Part shown: in pieces, positions 12,789 to 24,394 of the stretch
Position numbering within the stretch: position 1 is the stretch's first letter
Layout: the number at the start of each line of letters is the position of its first letter
The notes under the pieces: generated by a model
Databases searched by the model: none
What the model saw: only the letters and a program-made list of their open reading frames with translations
Told to the model about the DNA's origin: nothing
From: Pyropia yezoensis
Lineage: Eukaryota > Rhodophyta > Bangiophyceae > Bangiales > Bangiaceae
NCBI GenBank assembly: GCA_009829735.1
Contig: CM020618.1
Coordinates: forward strand, 4,648,882 to 4,712,881
Length of the DNA: 64,000 bases
Reading direction: 5' to 3'
Program-made: the position numbers and the translations under genes

Positions 12789-12980
12789 GACGTGGCCGCC
12801 AAAGCTGCCGCCGCCGCCGCCGCCGCCGCCGCCAATGCCAGCGTCGCCGGGAAAGAGGGTGGTGGGGGTGTAGGGGCCGCTGGTGGAGGGGGGGGGGGCG
12901 GTGCCGCCGCCGGGGATGACGGCGGCGGGGGTGGGGGTCTTGGTGGGCGGGGGGGCGGAAAAGCACCACCACGACGCCAT
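9284..12980 (-). CDS. Multi-exon gene of unknown function
   Basis: Exons I can support by splice sites and phase: 12980-12537 (ATG, MASWWCFSAPPPTKTP), 12044-11980, an open stretch about 11457-10925, 10264-10110, 10052-9839 and 9684-9284. Donors include GTACGT, GTACGC, GTACCC and GTAGGT; acceptors include CTTTGCAG and TTGCCAG. Readable parts are DVLAEEDEDVRG, EGDAWEDGGGLRPSRSY, DESVGGSMRALASWSSRH, DAAVWMRIEGWRRA and VVRDPTVEVAGGG. An exon joining 11980 to 11457 is missing and the phases need one. Exon 1 changes frame at a 12-base C run (12611-12622). I recognise no family. It is Gly/Ala/Pro-rich with a poly-Ala stretch near 9490-9600. It could be two genes. The 3' end is not defined. Confidence 0.45.
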
Positions 12981-13929
12981 CCTGGCCGTCCTCGTCCGCG
13001 CCGCCGGTCGGAGGGAGGGGGGGGGGAAGGGGAGGGGTGACGGAAAAGAGGGGCAGTGCGTCGGGGAGGGGGGGGGGGAGTGACCGGTACCGATGTCAGG
13101 GAGACGCGGGGGGGGGGAGGGAGGGAGGGAGGGGGTGTCGGGGGGGGGGGAGTGACCAGACGGCCGACCGCCTGTCCTCGTGCGACGGGGATGGGGCCTC
13201 TGCGGGGGGAGTCACCCCCTGGCAGGCCGCCCTGCCGTCGGCCCGGCCCGCGGCCGCCGCGCCGCGTCGGCGCGGGCGCGCAGCACGGGGCGGCGGCCGG
13301 GGTCGCCGCGGCTCGCGCCCCCCCCCCGCGCGGCGGTGCGTCCTTTCCACCCGAGCCGCCGCGACGGCCGCCCCCTCGCCCTCCCCGTTGCCCCCCCGCT
13401 GTCCGTCGACGGCCGCTGCGGCGGCGGCGACGGCGCGTCCCCTCCCCCCAACCCCCTCCCCCCACACAGGCGCCCGCTGCCGCAGCGCCTCAAAGATAGG
13501 GGACAGGTAGGTAGGCAGCGTCGATGACAAGATGGGCGGGGATGGGGCCGGGGGGCTTCAGGGGTGGTGGTGGGGGTGAAGGGGGGAGGCGAGCGGTGGC
13601 CCCCCGCCGAGCTCACCCAGCGACGACGAGTGGCGACGGCGGCCTCACTCCGAACGAGCCGTGCCCGGCAAAAAAAAAGAGTAGGCTGCGGTAGCAGCAG
13701 CAGTACCAAAAAAAAGTAGGTAGCAACAGCACAAGCAGCAGCAGGAGCAGCAGCAGCGACGGGGGCAGGGGCGGCAGCAGCGGCAGCGGGGGTAACGACG
13801 GTGGCGGCCGTTGGCAGGAGGGGCGTGACCCCTGCCGCGCAACGGGTGGTGGTTGTTGATGGCCCCTTTGCGTTGGGGGGGGGGGTAGGGGGTGTGCGGC
13901 AGCGGCAGAGGCGGCAGCGATGGTCGACG

Positions 13930-14078
13930 TTGACGGGTATGGCGGCAGGCAGCCGTACACACCCCGCGCGGGCAGACGCCCTCCCTCCCCACCCCCCAGC
14001 GGTGGTCACCGCTGACGGGTGCGGCGGCAGCCGTACGCACCCCAGGCAGACGTCCCCACTCCCCACACCCTCGGGGTC
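13930..14078. repeat. Degenerate tandem duplication, two copies
   Basis: Two adjacent copies of a segment beginning tgacgggt.tgcggcggcag and running through agccgtacrcacccc, cgggcagacg or caggcagacg, and a C-rich end. Copy one is about 13930-14014, copy two about 14015-14078. The second copy lacks some internal bases. No coding role is visible. Confidence 0.55.
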
Positions 14079-16180
14079 GCACGGTCTGCCGCGGCTGCCT
14101 GCCCTCACGCGGGTCGGGACGGACGGCGGCGGGGAAGAGCCTGGGGAGGGGGGAGGTTGACGGAAACCTCACGCCGCCACCACCGCTCGCTCACCTGCCC
14201 CGCCCCTCCCCCCCCGTCCCTCCCACTGCGTCGCACCACACGGTTGCACACTCAAGGCGGACGGAGCGCAAAAAAAAGAAAAAAAACGAAAGAGAGGTGG
14301 GGGGGAGGAGGCTTGTACGCCAGCAGGCGCGACGACGCCAACGGCGGCTGTCGCAGGTGTGGCGGTCACACCACCCCCCCACCCGCCCCCCCCCCCCCGC
14401 CCTCTGCCACTTTGCTGCCCAGGGTGGGCCGCCCCTCCCCCGAGGCAGCGGCGGCGGCTGACCCCCCCGGCCGCGGCCCGCCACCACACGCACCGCCGTT
14501 CGAGTGGCGAAACAGGCGGCGGGGGGGGGCGGGGGGGAATCCAACAGGCTCTGCCGCGTGGCCCCCGCGGACCCCCCCCCGCGCGCGCCCAGCCCGCACC
14601 GCCCCGCCTCGTGCGCGCGGGAGCCGACGCGAGGTCGCGGGGCGCCGCGGCAGGCCCGTCGGCCGTCGTCAACGGCGGGGGTGGCCTGCTGCACAGCCGC
14701 ACGCGCCACGCCGGCGCAGCGGCCGCGGCGGCCGGGGCCACAGCCACTGCAGTTGGTGGCTGGCCGCGGCGGCATCTTGCAAGCTGCCCTCATCCCCCCA
14801 ACCGCCGCGGCGGCACTGGCAGTTGGGGTGGGGGCGGTGTGCACCGGCGGGCGCGGGGGGGTGGCGGCGTGGGCGGGTCCCTGCATGGGGGGGGGTGCCT
14901 GGAGGGCTGAACGGCCGCAACCCCGCCGCACAGAGGAGGCGGACGGCCCGCCGAGGCGGTGCCGTGCGGCCGGCAGTGGCCGAGGCCGCTGTCCCGCCGG
15001 CCGTGCCTCGTGCCCCTCCTCCCCCTCTCGCTCTCTTGTGCACGGCGCGAGTGCAGAGCGGGGGGTGCAAGAGGCACAGCGTGGGGTGGAAGAGGCAGAG
15101 GGGGACGCTGGCGTGAGCCAAGGGCGAAAGGGACCACCCCCCCTCCATGGCCAAACAGCGGGGCGATACGGAGAGCCAGAGGGGGGAGGGTACACAAGGG
15201 GTATCTAGGGTGCGGCAATGCGCGGTCGTCGCCAGGCCGGCGTGGGTCAACGAGTTCGTAGGTGGGCCGGATCCCCAGTATGGCTACAGCTAGGGGGAGG
15301 GATGGGTGGGTGTTGAAAGAGGTCTCCCGACAAGATCCGTTCCCAGCGTGCCGTGCCTCTTGTGCGCCCACAGCCCGGGCAACGCTGGCAGCAGCGGGGC
15401 GCTCAGCCCTTGCTGGAGAGGAGCCAGCGGGACGCGCAACCCCCGGTAGGATCCCAGGAGCGTCGCATGCATGCGCCCATGGGTACTTACGAGTTGGGGA
15501 ACCTGCGGCGTCGCCAGCGGCGCCGCCCGTCCTGAGGTCAACGTCTGGTTGGTTGACGGCTGATAGCAAGCAAGGTTCTGGGAATGGAGCACCCCCTCCC
15601 CCCCCGGGCTCGGGTGGCCCGTCCCCTCAGCCTTTGGGTAGGGAAAGCGGTTGGGAACAGTAGGTTGTGGTTCGGTTGGGTCACACTGGGCAGAGGCATT
15701 TACACAAGGGGTGATCCCAGGCCGAGAAGACGCAGCGGAACGCAGGCCAGACCACCTGCACGCCGCCCGGTGCCACAAACTTCATGGATCGTCTGTTTGG
15801 AAGCGCTCTCAGTGCAAGGGGGAGGGGCCTTGACTGACGCTCCACTGTCAGTAAAGAGATCAGCCCGGCCGACAGCCGACGGCGTTCCAGGTGCGCCAGC
15901 GACTGCCAGGCCCGGCAGAGCACGTCCGGCTGGCGCGGGAACCAGCTGGGTGCCTCTGCTCGCGGCACACGGCCACCGCACCGGTGGGTGGCTGAGTTCG
16001 TCGTCACCCCTCAATACATGACGGGCTCAGCAGGCGACGGACGTAGATCGTTAATGATCGGTCGCGCGGCCTCCACGGAAGAGGGGAGGGGGACAAACCC
16101 CCTTCACCAGGCAAAGCCCGCGCGGCAGTCCCGCCTCCTGCAAAGCGCACAGCCGTGTTCCGCGAATGGGAGCGCCCCCG

Positions 16181-16574
16181 CGCAGTGGTGTCAAACCCCA
16201 AGACGTCGGAGGACCGAATCATGGCCCTCACAGCGCTTGCGAACCCGTGCATACCTCGAAACACCCGGCTCAGAGGGTGCGTAAAGGGCGTTATTTTTGC
16301 ACTGGAGCGCACAGCCCGTGCAAGCACACTTTGCCTGGTCTCCGTAGCTCCCTCTCATCGTCGTTGGTGAGGACATCGACGCCTTAGACAATGAAGGTGA
16401 AAGAACACTCCGGAGCCAGTGCAATGTGCGCTTGCACGAGCTGTGCGCTCCAGTGCAAAAAAAACGCCCTTTACGCACCCTCTGAGCCGGGTTTTTCGGG
16501 GTCTGCACGGGTTCGCACGCGCTCTGTGGGCCAAAATTCGGTCCCCCGACGTCTTGGGGTTTGACACCACTGCG
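16181..16574. repeat. Long inverted repeat (arms about 157 bp, loop about 78 bp)
   Basis: The left arm 16181-16337 and right arm 16416-16574 are reverse complements with scattered mismatches. The outer ends read cgcagtggtgtcaaacccc and ggggtttgacaccactgcg. Inside are matched blocks such as ctcagagggtgcgtaaaggg with ccctttacgcaccctctgag. The loop is 16338-16415. It could be a fold-back (MITE-like) element or a hairpin RNA source. No target duplication is obvious and no protein is encoded. Confidence 0.8.
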
Positions 16575-18531
16575 CCGTGTCCTCCACCGTTGGGGCGTGG
16601 CCGCCGGAGGGGGGTGACCCGTCCCACCAGCGCCCCGCACGGGCGACACGGCGGCAGAGGAGGCAGGCCACGCTCCCGCATGGCTGTCCGTTGCCCCCGG
16701 GGGGTCCTCGCACCAGCCGTGCGCCCAGCGGGGGCAACGTGTCTGCGTTCGCAGCCGACCTTCCCGACTGCGGGGGGAAACAACACCACAAAAGAGAGTC
16801 AAACGAGAGCGGCCGGTGCTTCCTCGACGCGTCTGCCCATTGGACGCCGCGACGGCCTTTACCCCACGCTTTGGCTTGTACAGGCTTTGGCTTGTACAAA
16901 GGAAAAGGGACGACCGGCATCGACAACTCGCTGCACACTTCCTGCTGTTGCTTATCAATGCCTACATAGATCCCGTTTCTTCGTTTGATGGCTGTTGGGG
17001 GTGGGGGAACGCCGCGCGAATGGTGCACCCACCGTTCCAAGAGCATGAAAGGCACAGCGGCGAACTAGCTGGTCACTGAACAGGAGAGCAACGCCTCCCA
17101 CTCTGTTTTGGAGGGGCAAGTGCATAGGGGAGCGTGCGTCGAGACAAAATGCCGTCTGTCTGGATGGGACCTAGCGGTGGCTGTACTACACGCCCGGTGT
17201 GCACTTCGTGCGCACAAGGCGTAGGGGGGGTTTATCACGGACCGTACTCCCCGACCCTTCGAGAGTGGGCTTGTCCGCTCGCTGGGGAGCCAACACCGCA
17301 TCCTGCCTCGCGGACGAGGGGCCTGCGTCGGCTGATGCGTGGTGCAACAACCATCAGCCGCACAAGGGGGTGCGCCACCGGCGCGGTCAGTGGGAGGACA
17401 CCACTCCCGTTTTTCTGGTCTTGCACTCATTTGTTCCATCACCCCGACCAGGCGGATCACCCGTGCGGCCCGCCTCGCCAGGCCCCGCCCCCCCCCCCCC
17501 CCCACGCCCCCTCGCGCAGGCGCACACCTCACCGTATCTTTTGACAGACGCGCCTCAGCACGCGCCATTCTGTTCTTCCTCTTGCGGCACACGACCTCCA
17601 CGCGCGCGAGTATGCGAGGGCGGCCGACGGGTGAGAGCGTTGGCGAGGATGGAGTTATTCAGCGGATCTCCGCATGAAAGTAATCACATTGATCCAGGCA
17701 GCGAACTGCTGCTGACAGAGGCCGTCGGTTCGGCGTTCGCAACGCAGGTGCAGCAGAATAGCGGCGACGTGTTGGGAATCGACGTCGAGCAACCCTCCCT
17801 TCGCTCATGCCGTTGACGTCGAGTACAGCCCCCGCAGCTCACGTCGAGCACAGACCCAGTCGCTCGACGTTGTCGTTGCTTGCGACTGCCGGCTGGGAGC
17901 ACCCCCCGTGTGACGCCCCACGCGTCTTGTGGCGGTGGCGCAGCGACGGCCAAACGACCTTCCGTCCCCTCCGCCCACACGCACTGAAGAGGTGCGCCTG
18001 GCGGACGAGCAGCGTGGAATGGGGGAGGGAAGGAGACGGGGCGGGCGCCTTGAGGTTGCTGGGGGCGTCGACCCCCGGCACCTCACGGGGTACCGAGGGT
18101 TGCCGAGGAAAAGAACCCCGGGTCTGCCGCGCAGAGACCAGGGGGGTTGGTCGATGGGCGGAGATGGTGAAGGGGTGGAGGCACTGCGTGGATGCGACAG
18201 GGACCCATGAAAAAAAGCAGGGGACACGAAAAAAGGAAACAAACCAGCTCACACAGGCCGGGCGGCACGCCCGGCGCAGGTCGAGGTATCACCCACTCCC
18301 CTCCCCACATCCACCCTCAAGCCCCCCGCCCCTGCGACCAAGCGACGAGTCTTGGGCAGGCAATCCGGATCTACCGCAGGCGAGGTCCCGGCGCGGGGGC
18401 CACCGCAACGGCGGTGCGTCGGCTCGACCCACCTCACTTCGCAGCCGGCCCATATCCCCCCCTCCCACAAAGCACCCCCACCTTCATTTCACCCACCGCC
18501 GCGGGGCACGCACTCCTCCAGCCCCCGCAAC

Positions 18532-19899
18532 TCACGCCGCCTCGCCACACTCGTCCACGTCGGGCTCACACACGGGCGGACCTGCCGCGGCGATGTCACC
18601 CCACGCGGCAAAGGCGGGGTCCACGCCGCCGCCGCCGCCGCTTCCGCCGCCGCCGCTGCCGCCGCCGCCGTCTCCGTCCCCACCAACAACAACGCCGCCC
18701 ACGCCGACGGCGCTCGGCAGCAGCGGCAGCAGCGGCGGCGACGGTGCGTCACTACCTCCGCCCCCCCCCCCCCCCCCCCCTCAGTAAGGCCTAGCACGCC
18801 ACAGCGGTGCGGCCAGCCCTCCGCGGGGATGTCCCACAGCAGGTCGTCAAGGAGTTGGTCTGCAATGGGCGACGTCCTGCCACCACCGTCGCCGCCGCGG
18901 CCGCGGCCGCCGCCGCCGTCAAAGCCGCCGCCGACGCCGTCGTCAGCGCCGGCGCTGTCAGCGCCGACGACACGGACAAGGCCGCAGTGGGTGGCGTCGA
19001 CCCAGTCGCCGCTGCTCGCGGGGTCATCCGCAGCCAGCAGCGCACCAAGCGCGGCACCATCCATCCCCGTGCTGTCATCCAGGCAGCGTTCGAGCGGGGA
19101 AAGGGATACCCTAGGCGGGGACGCCCTCCCCCCGCCGTCAGCCCGAGGTGACGTCGCCGCCGGTTGCACGGGCGGAGACGGCGGTGGCGGCGGCGGTGGT
19201 GGCGGAGGCAGAGATGACGGCCGCAGCGACGGAGGCGGCAGCAGTGGCGACAGAGCGGGAGACGACACCTGTTGAGACGGCAGCGGCGGCAGCAGCGGCG
19301 GCGGCAGCGGCGGCGGCGGGGGAGGCAGCGGCGGCGGCGGCGTGGCGTGCGGTAGCGTCGACGACAGTGGCAGCCACGATGACGACGTCGGCGGCGGCGG
19401 AGGGCGCTGAGGGGTCACAAGTGGGGCGGGCGCCCCCCCCCCCCCCTCCCCCCCCCCCCCTCCCCCCCCTCCCCATTCCCCCCCCCCCCCGGACGCGGTT
19501 GTGACGTTCGATCGCCGCCACCGCCTTGCGGAGGTTCAGCTGCTGCTGCCGCAGCGACGACAGGAGCGCCGCCACCTCGGCGACCGACGTGGAGGCGGCA
19601 ATGACGGCGCCCTCGAGGGCGGGCGCCAGCGCCCGCCGCCGCGCGCGCGACCGCACCGCCGAGCGGGTGGACGGGGTGGCGGCGGCGGCGGCGGCGGCGT
19701 CGCCCGCCGCCGCCGCCGCCGCGTGGGCGGCGGTCAGCCGCTCGCTGGCGGTGGGGAGCCACTGCCCAGAGGCCCGCCGCGGCCGACGCCGCCGCCGCTG
19801 CCACCCGTCGCCCTGTACGGCGGCGGGAGGGGTATAGGCGGGTGGCGCCGGTGGCAGCGGGACGCCACCCCGCTGCGTCCGGGGCGGTCGCGGCACCAT
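18532..19899 (-). CDS. Unrecognised protein with Ala-rich helix, coiled coil and acidic C-terminus
   Basis: Supported exons: 19899-19495 and 19406-18532, joined in phase 0 (donor GTCCGG, acceptor ACCCCTCAG). The first carries SERLTAAHAAAAAAGD, then ALAPALEGAVIAASTS and LLSSLRQQQLNLRKAVAAIE, a likely coiled coil. The second is Pro-rich and then has LERCLDDSTGMDGAALGALL, SPIADQLLDDLLWDIPAEGW and the tail CEPDVDECGEAA before TGA. The frame changes at the 20-base C run at 18761-18780, with good coding signal on both sides. The same frame is open upstream to about 21.1 kb, so further 5' exons (for example around 20.2-20.1 kb, GVEGLLAALRRLGFFFAADD) are possible and the chosen ATG is only the first safe one. 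No family recognised. Confidence 0.5.
18761..18780. repeat. 20-base poly-C run that breaks a coding frame
   Basis: A run of exactly 20 C on the plus strand. On the minus strand it encodes glycine and separates frame ...WPHRCGVLGLTE from frame SDAPSPPLLPLLPS. A length different by one base would join them. Confidence 0.85.
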
Positions 19900-22800
19900 C
19901 CCCCCCGCCTCAGATGCGGGGGGCGGGACGACAGGCAAGGTTGGGGGGGAAGGAACCAAGTGCAACCGTGGCCCGCCTGTCGTCGCCCCGGTGCCGCTGC
20001 CACGGCCAGCGGGGGACGTTGGCAGCGCTGCGGGCGGCAGCAGCAGACTGTGGAGCCGCGGCGCTGACGCGCCGTTGGGCGCGCACCGACAACACAGAGC
20101 GCGGCGGCGCGGTGTGTCGTCGGCAGCAAAAAAAAAGCCGAGTCGCCGCAAGGCGGCCAACAGCCCTTCAACGCCCGCGGGAAGCGCGCGTCTGCACCCA
20201 GAACAGCAGTGGTGGGGGGGGGGGGCGCCGACACTGGCGTCGGAGGGCAAGAAAGGGGCGTGCAGGCGGGCAAGCGCCCGCCCCACCCCCTCCCCACTGC
20301 AAGAAGGGGGTGTGGGGGGGTGGAGCGTGCCGCAGATTTGCGTGAGTGAGCTCCGCCCCAGCAGGCGGGCCACCTCTCCGCCGTCCCCGCGCGCGCAGCA
20401 CGCTCCGCACGAGCGAGGGCCGGTCGAACGGACGCGCCGAGGGGGGAGGATGTGGGGGGTGGGGGTGTGGTGGCGTGCGCTGCTGCGCGACAGGCGGTAC
20501 GCGGATGGAAGAGGGCGCGCGGGGGGGGGGGGGGGGGGGGGTTGGCCCAGAGCCGGGCCGGACTGGCTCGGCCCCGCCCGTCGTCCTTGGCACCTCATGT
20601 CAGCCGCGGGAGGGCCGGAGACGTGTTTCTCGTGGGAGGCGGGGTGGTGGGGAGGGAACCAAGATGTGGAGGAGAGAGGAGTACATACAGTAGGAGGAGG
20701 CTTGGGACGAGCTGGGGAAAAGGGGAGAGGGGTGGAGGTGCCCGGGCGGGGCCCCTTTAACCGACCGGCGGCAGACACGACACCCACGGGGGTATCCGTA
20801 GAAACAGCAGTCTGGTCGGCGCGCAGGGCCGGAGTGGCGGCCAGCCGTCTCGGCAAAGTTTCGCTGGCTGGTGCCCCTGAGATGCGCATCAGGCACACGT
20901 GGGGCACAACACAGTGACCAGGGTGTGGTACGGTGGGGGGCACCGCGGGTACCTGTCCATACAGCAGAATGGAGTGGTGGTGAAGTCCGGATACAGGCAC
21001 CTGCCCGCACTGTATATACTGTATATATTTACATACCGCGAGGCACCAGCCGGGAACCGACCGTCGCATTGGGTCGCGGAGCGCGTTTTGGGTCGGACAG
21101 TGGGCCCCACACGCAAACACCCCTCACCCTTAAACAGAGGCGGTCGGCTCGGAATCAATTGGCTGAAGGAAGCACCATCGGCACGACGCTCCGGCTCGTG
21201 GCGGAGGGGGGCCCGCCCTGATAGGCGTGTCGAGGGCGCGGGGGGGAAGGGATTGGACGCCCCAGCTCCCTCGGCGCCCTTTCAGTGGTCCCCCCGCGCT
21301 CGCGGCGCCTCTTTAAGGGCACCCCCGCGTCCTCGGCGCCCCTTTCACGCCGTTTCAAGAGCGCTGAGGACGCGGGGAGCGTTTCTTTCCCTCCTTTTCT
21401 TTAACGGCGGCGGAGGTCGACCCCCCACCCCCCTTTGATCGATAGGGGAGACACCCACACCCGGCCGTCGTACATATTGTTTGTTTGAAACGAAACTGAC
21501 GGCCGCCCAGTCCAGCGGAATTCCACGCAGCCGGCAGGCCAATCACAGTCGTGAGTCTGTGGCGGGCGAGGGGCGGGGCGGGTCCGTACGTCCAGCCCCC
21601 CGCTCCTACCGAGCCGTTTCTTTGTGCACTGTAGTTTATCTTCTGCTTGCACGCAACATTCTGGGAGCGGGGCCTTTCCTCGCGTTTCGGTGGTCGCCGC
21701 AGTGGGTCTGCTGTCTGCGACGCCGCGGCCCGCACGGAAGGCCCCGCACCGGCCCCCGCTCCGAGTGGGCACCGTCCTGTCTACGCCACGGGGCGCTTGT
21801 CGTTGGCCCCAAGCCTGTCGAGCACGAGGGCTGTCGTACACCGCACACCAGTCGCCGGAGGTCAGGGTGAAAGAGGAAAGAGGACGCCGGAGTGCAGGGA
21901 TGGCTGCGTCTCCATGGATGTCGGTGTGTTTCCGGTGCACACGCCTCGCAGCGCACCGGATGGCGCACCCATTGTATCCGCTGTTTCTTGCAGCGGCCCC
22001 CTTTAACCGAGACATCTCCGGTTCCGTACTGTACAGTACAAACGGCGAAACCCACAGGTGAGACCCACGAAAAGCACACAAGAAGAAGCCAATACCCTTC
22101 TCGTGTCGCGAGAACTGCACCACGGACAGCTTCCCTATTGGTGCCGACAGTCCCTCTCTCTCTCCACCACGGCGTGGGCCCCTTCGCAGGACCCGCCGGA
22201 GTGGGCATCATGCCCCCTGGACATGAAAATCAATGCAGGCAAAGGCCCCGTCCACTCTGGTGCGCGAAAGAGAGGACGCCAGCTGGCTCATTGCCATCCA
22301 CCACCTTCCCACTCTCTGCCGGGCGCTCGGCGGGGTCTTCGCCTGGCTCCGACTCGATGTGGCGCCAGTAGACGGCCAGTAGACGGCGTAGAGCATTGTT
22401 GACAGGCCAAAACGGCTGTGCTGTGGGGTCGGTGGCGGGTGCTGTCCCAACGCCAGGCGAAAGCTGAATGGGTCCGCGAGGACCTGTGGCCGGTCAGCCG
22501 TCGATTCGTCTACGGGGCGTGCACAGCGAGAACGCGCAGGAGAAACGCACCGTGATCGGTGGGACTGCAAGCGGGGCGGCGTCACCCCCACCCAATCAGG
22601 TGGTCCCAAGTGGGGTGGTACGAAATCTCCGAGCTGTCAAATTCAGACGATTGGGCGGGACTTGCATCACGCCTCCGTATCTGCGCCCTTTGACGGCGCT
22701 CACCCCCGAGCCGGTGCTTTGCATCATGTCATGCCATGCTGGCGTGGGCCCCACGCGGCCCGTCGCTGGTGCCGCGCCTCGACCAATCAAGCGCCCGGAG

Positions 22801-23178
22801 AGGTTACCTTTTGGGCGGCTTTTCCGCTGGTGCAGTCCCAACGCGCTGTCATCGTCCTCGAGGGGGGCAGGAGGCCCTCCCACAGAAGTCATTGGAGAAG
22901 AAAAAACGCATGCCTACGACGGGACAATTTGCCAACAAAAATCCGGCATCGTCACAAAGCACACGACGTCATCGTCTGTGTGCCGAGACGGCAACGTTCA
23001 CAACCCTCCCCACCATGAGCTCCTCCTCGATGGGGCTTGACGCGTCACGGCGGCTGCGCCGAGCAGTCAAAGACATTGTCCGTGTGCCGCGACCCCGACA
23101 GCCTCGCCCCTCCACACTGAGAGCTCATCCTTGCGACCCATGCGCATGGTGGGCCGCGGCCGTCGCTTGCAGCACGGC
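19900..23178. other. Mostly gene-poor; possible 5' exons of the minus-strand gene at its left end
   Basis: From 19.9 to 20.5 kb the minus strand stays open with coding-like segments and possible 3' splice sites (CCTTCTTGCAG near 20300, GGGTGCAG near 20200). From 20.6 to 23.2 kb the composition becomes more mixed and no frame or domain convinces me. A short repeat-rich patch at 21270-21380 is listed separately. Confidence 0.4.
21323..21377. repeat. Hairpin: 16-bp inverted repeat with one mismatch, in a local tandem-repeat patch
   Basis: Arms ccccgcgtcctcggcg (21323-21338) and cgctgaggacgcgggg (21362-21377) pair at 15 of 16 positions around a 23-base loop. It sits in a patch (about 21270-21352) with three degenerate repeats of a unit containing cggcgcc and ctttca/ctttaa. 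It is not followed by a U-run and no gene ends here, so a terminator role is not supported. Confidence 0.7.
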
Positions 23179-24394
23179 TCACAAGCCCCACCCTCCGACC
23201 CGACCGCCGGTGGCCGTTCCCAAGATGTCGTCAATGAGAGCTCCGTAGGCAAGCCCACCGACGCCACGGGGAGAGCTGGGAAAACCGCCGTTGGGGGAGG
23301 TCTTGGCGCCCGCTCCATGGTTGTGCGAGACGTCTCGGGTCTTTGCCCGCTTGGCGACTGGTTCCTGCAGGGACTGCGCCAGCGACCGGGCGAGATGCCG
23401 AGGTGTCTTCTGCTCCACCATGCCAACGGGGGTGACAGCAGCGCTGCCGACGAAGCGGTCATCCAGCATGGCCATTGCCCACGACGAGGGTTCGGACGAC
23501 CACTGCGCCACCAGCTCTTCGAGTACGCCTCCGACAGAGAGGTCAACAGCGGGCAGGCGGAATGGAGGAGAGCTCTTCACAGGGCCGACGAAAAGTGATT
23601 CCGAAAGCCCGGTTGGTGGCGCATCATCCTTCGACATCAGCTGTGTCGACAGGCTACGAGGCGGGATGTCAAAAAAGGCAGATAGGCTCGGGGCACCGTT
23701 GCCGTGCTCTGCTCCGGAGGAGGCGGTGGCGGGGTCCCCTGACGAGGAAGATGGCGGCGGCGGCGGCGGCGGCGGCGGAGGTGGCGGCGGCAGCGACGGA
23801 GGTGGTGGCGGCGGCGGCCCTGGTGGCCCTGCTGCGCCCGGCAAGAAGGCCCCCCCATCACCGCTCCCATCCTCTTGGCGGAGGCGCTCCGTCAGTGCCA
23901 CCCGCTCAAGCAGCGCCGCCTGCTCGTGGCGGAGGCGCTCTGCGTCGGCCATCTGGTACGTCATCGACCCCTCCGCGGCGGTGAGGGCGCTCTCCAGGTG
24001 GGGGATGTAAGTCCGCTCGTACGCTCGGTGGCGGATAGACGACCACTGCGCGGCGGGGGCGCCGCGGCTCATCGCCCCCGCGACTGCCACGTCGGCGGCG
24101 GAATTGGCAATGGCTACCGCCGTACCGCGCCGCCCGTCGGGGGAGGGCGACACGCCGCGACGGCGGCGGCGGCGACGGCGACGGCGGGGCTGACCGTCGG
24201 GCGCGTCCGCGGGGGGGGGGGGAACGGAGGATGGGGGGGTGACGGAGGGGGGGAGAGACACACGTCAGCGGCGGGCCGCCGCGTAACACATACGGAGAGG
24301 CTACCAGGGAGGTGGAGGAGGCCGAGTTGGGGGGGGGAGGGGAGGCGGGGGGGCACTGCCCCAGGGGGGCGCCGCATGATGCACACCCCTCCAT
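23179..24394 (-). CDS. Unrecognised protein: CxxC start, Arg-rich tract, coiled coil, Pro-rich linker
   Basis: Exon 1 24394-24305 starts at ATG in a strong context (CCGCCATGG) and reads MEGCASCGAPLGQC with a CxxC...C pattern. Donor GTAGCC and acceptor GGTCAG after a long pyrimidine tract join it in phase 0 to exon 2, 24189-23179; 366 residues in all. Exon 2 opens with about ten arginines (possible nuclear or nucleic-acid-binding tract). It continues with YERTYIPHLESALTAAEGS and AERLRHEQAALLERVALTER (likely coiled coil), a poly-Pro linker, then VGGVLEELVAQWSSEPSSWA and a C-terminus ALIDDILGTATG. Codon use has strong G/C at third positions. I do not recognise the family. Exon 1 and the junction are less certain than exon 2. 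Confidence 0.65.

Larger units (their letters stand above)
12981..18531. other. 5.5 kb without a supported gene
   Basis: From 13.0 to 15.2 kb all three minus-strand frames stay open because of base composition, and none stands out. Two short stretches look coding-like: TYLSPIFEALRQRAPVW near 13510-13460 and a 14.75-14.45 kb segment, but neither has a convincing exon frame or a domain. From 15.2 to 18.4 kb the GC content is lower and no frame is convincing. The repeats listed separately lie here. Confidence 0.5.

Noticed and set aside
13096..13530. Minus-strand gene with LSPIFEALRQRAPVW
   Set aside because: A short segment looks coding, but all three frames stay open over the next 300 bases and I could not choose one or find a start.
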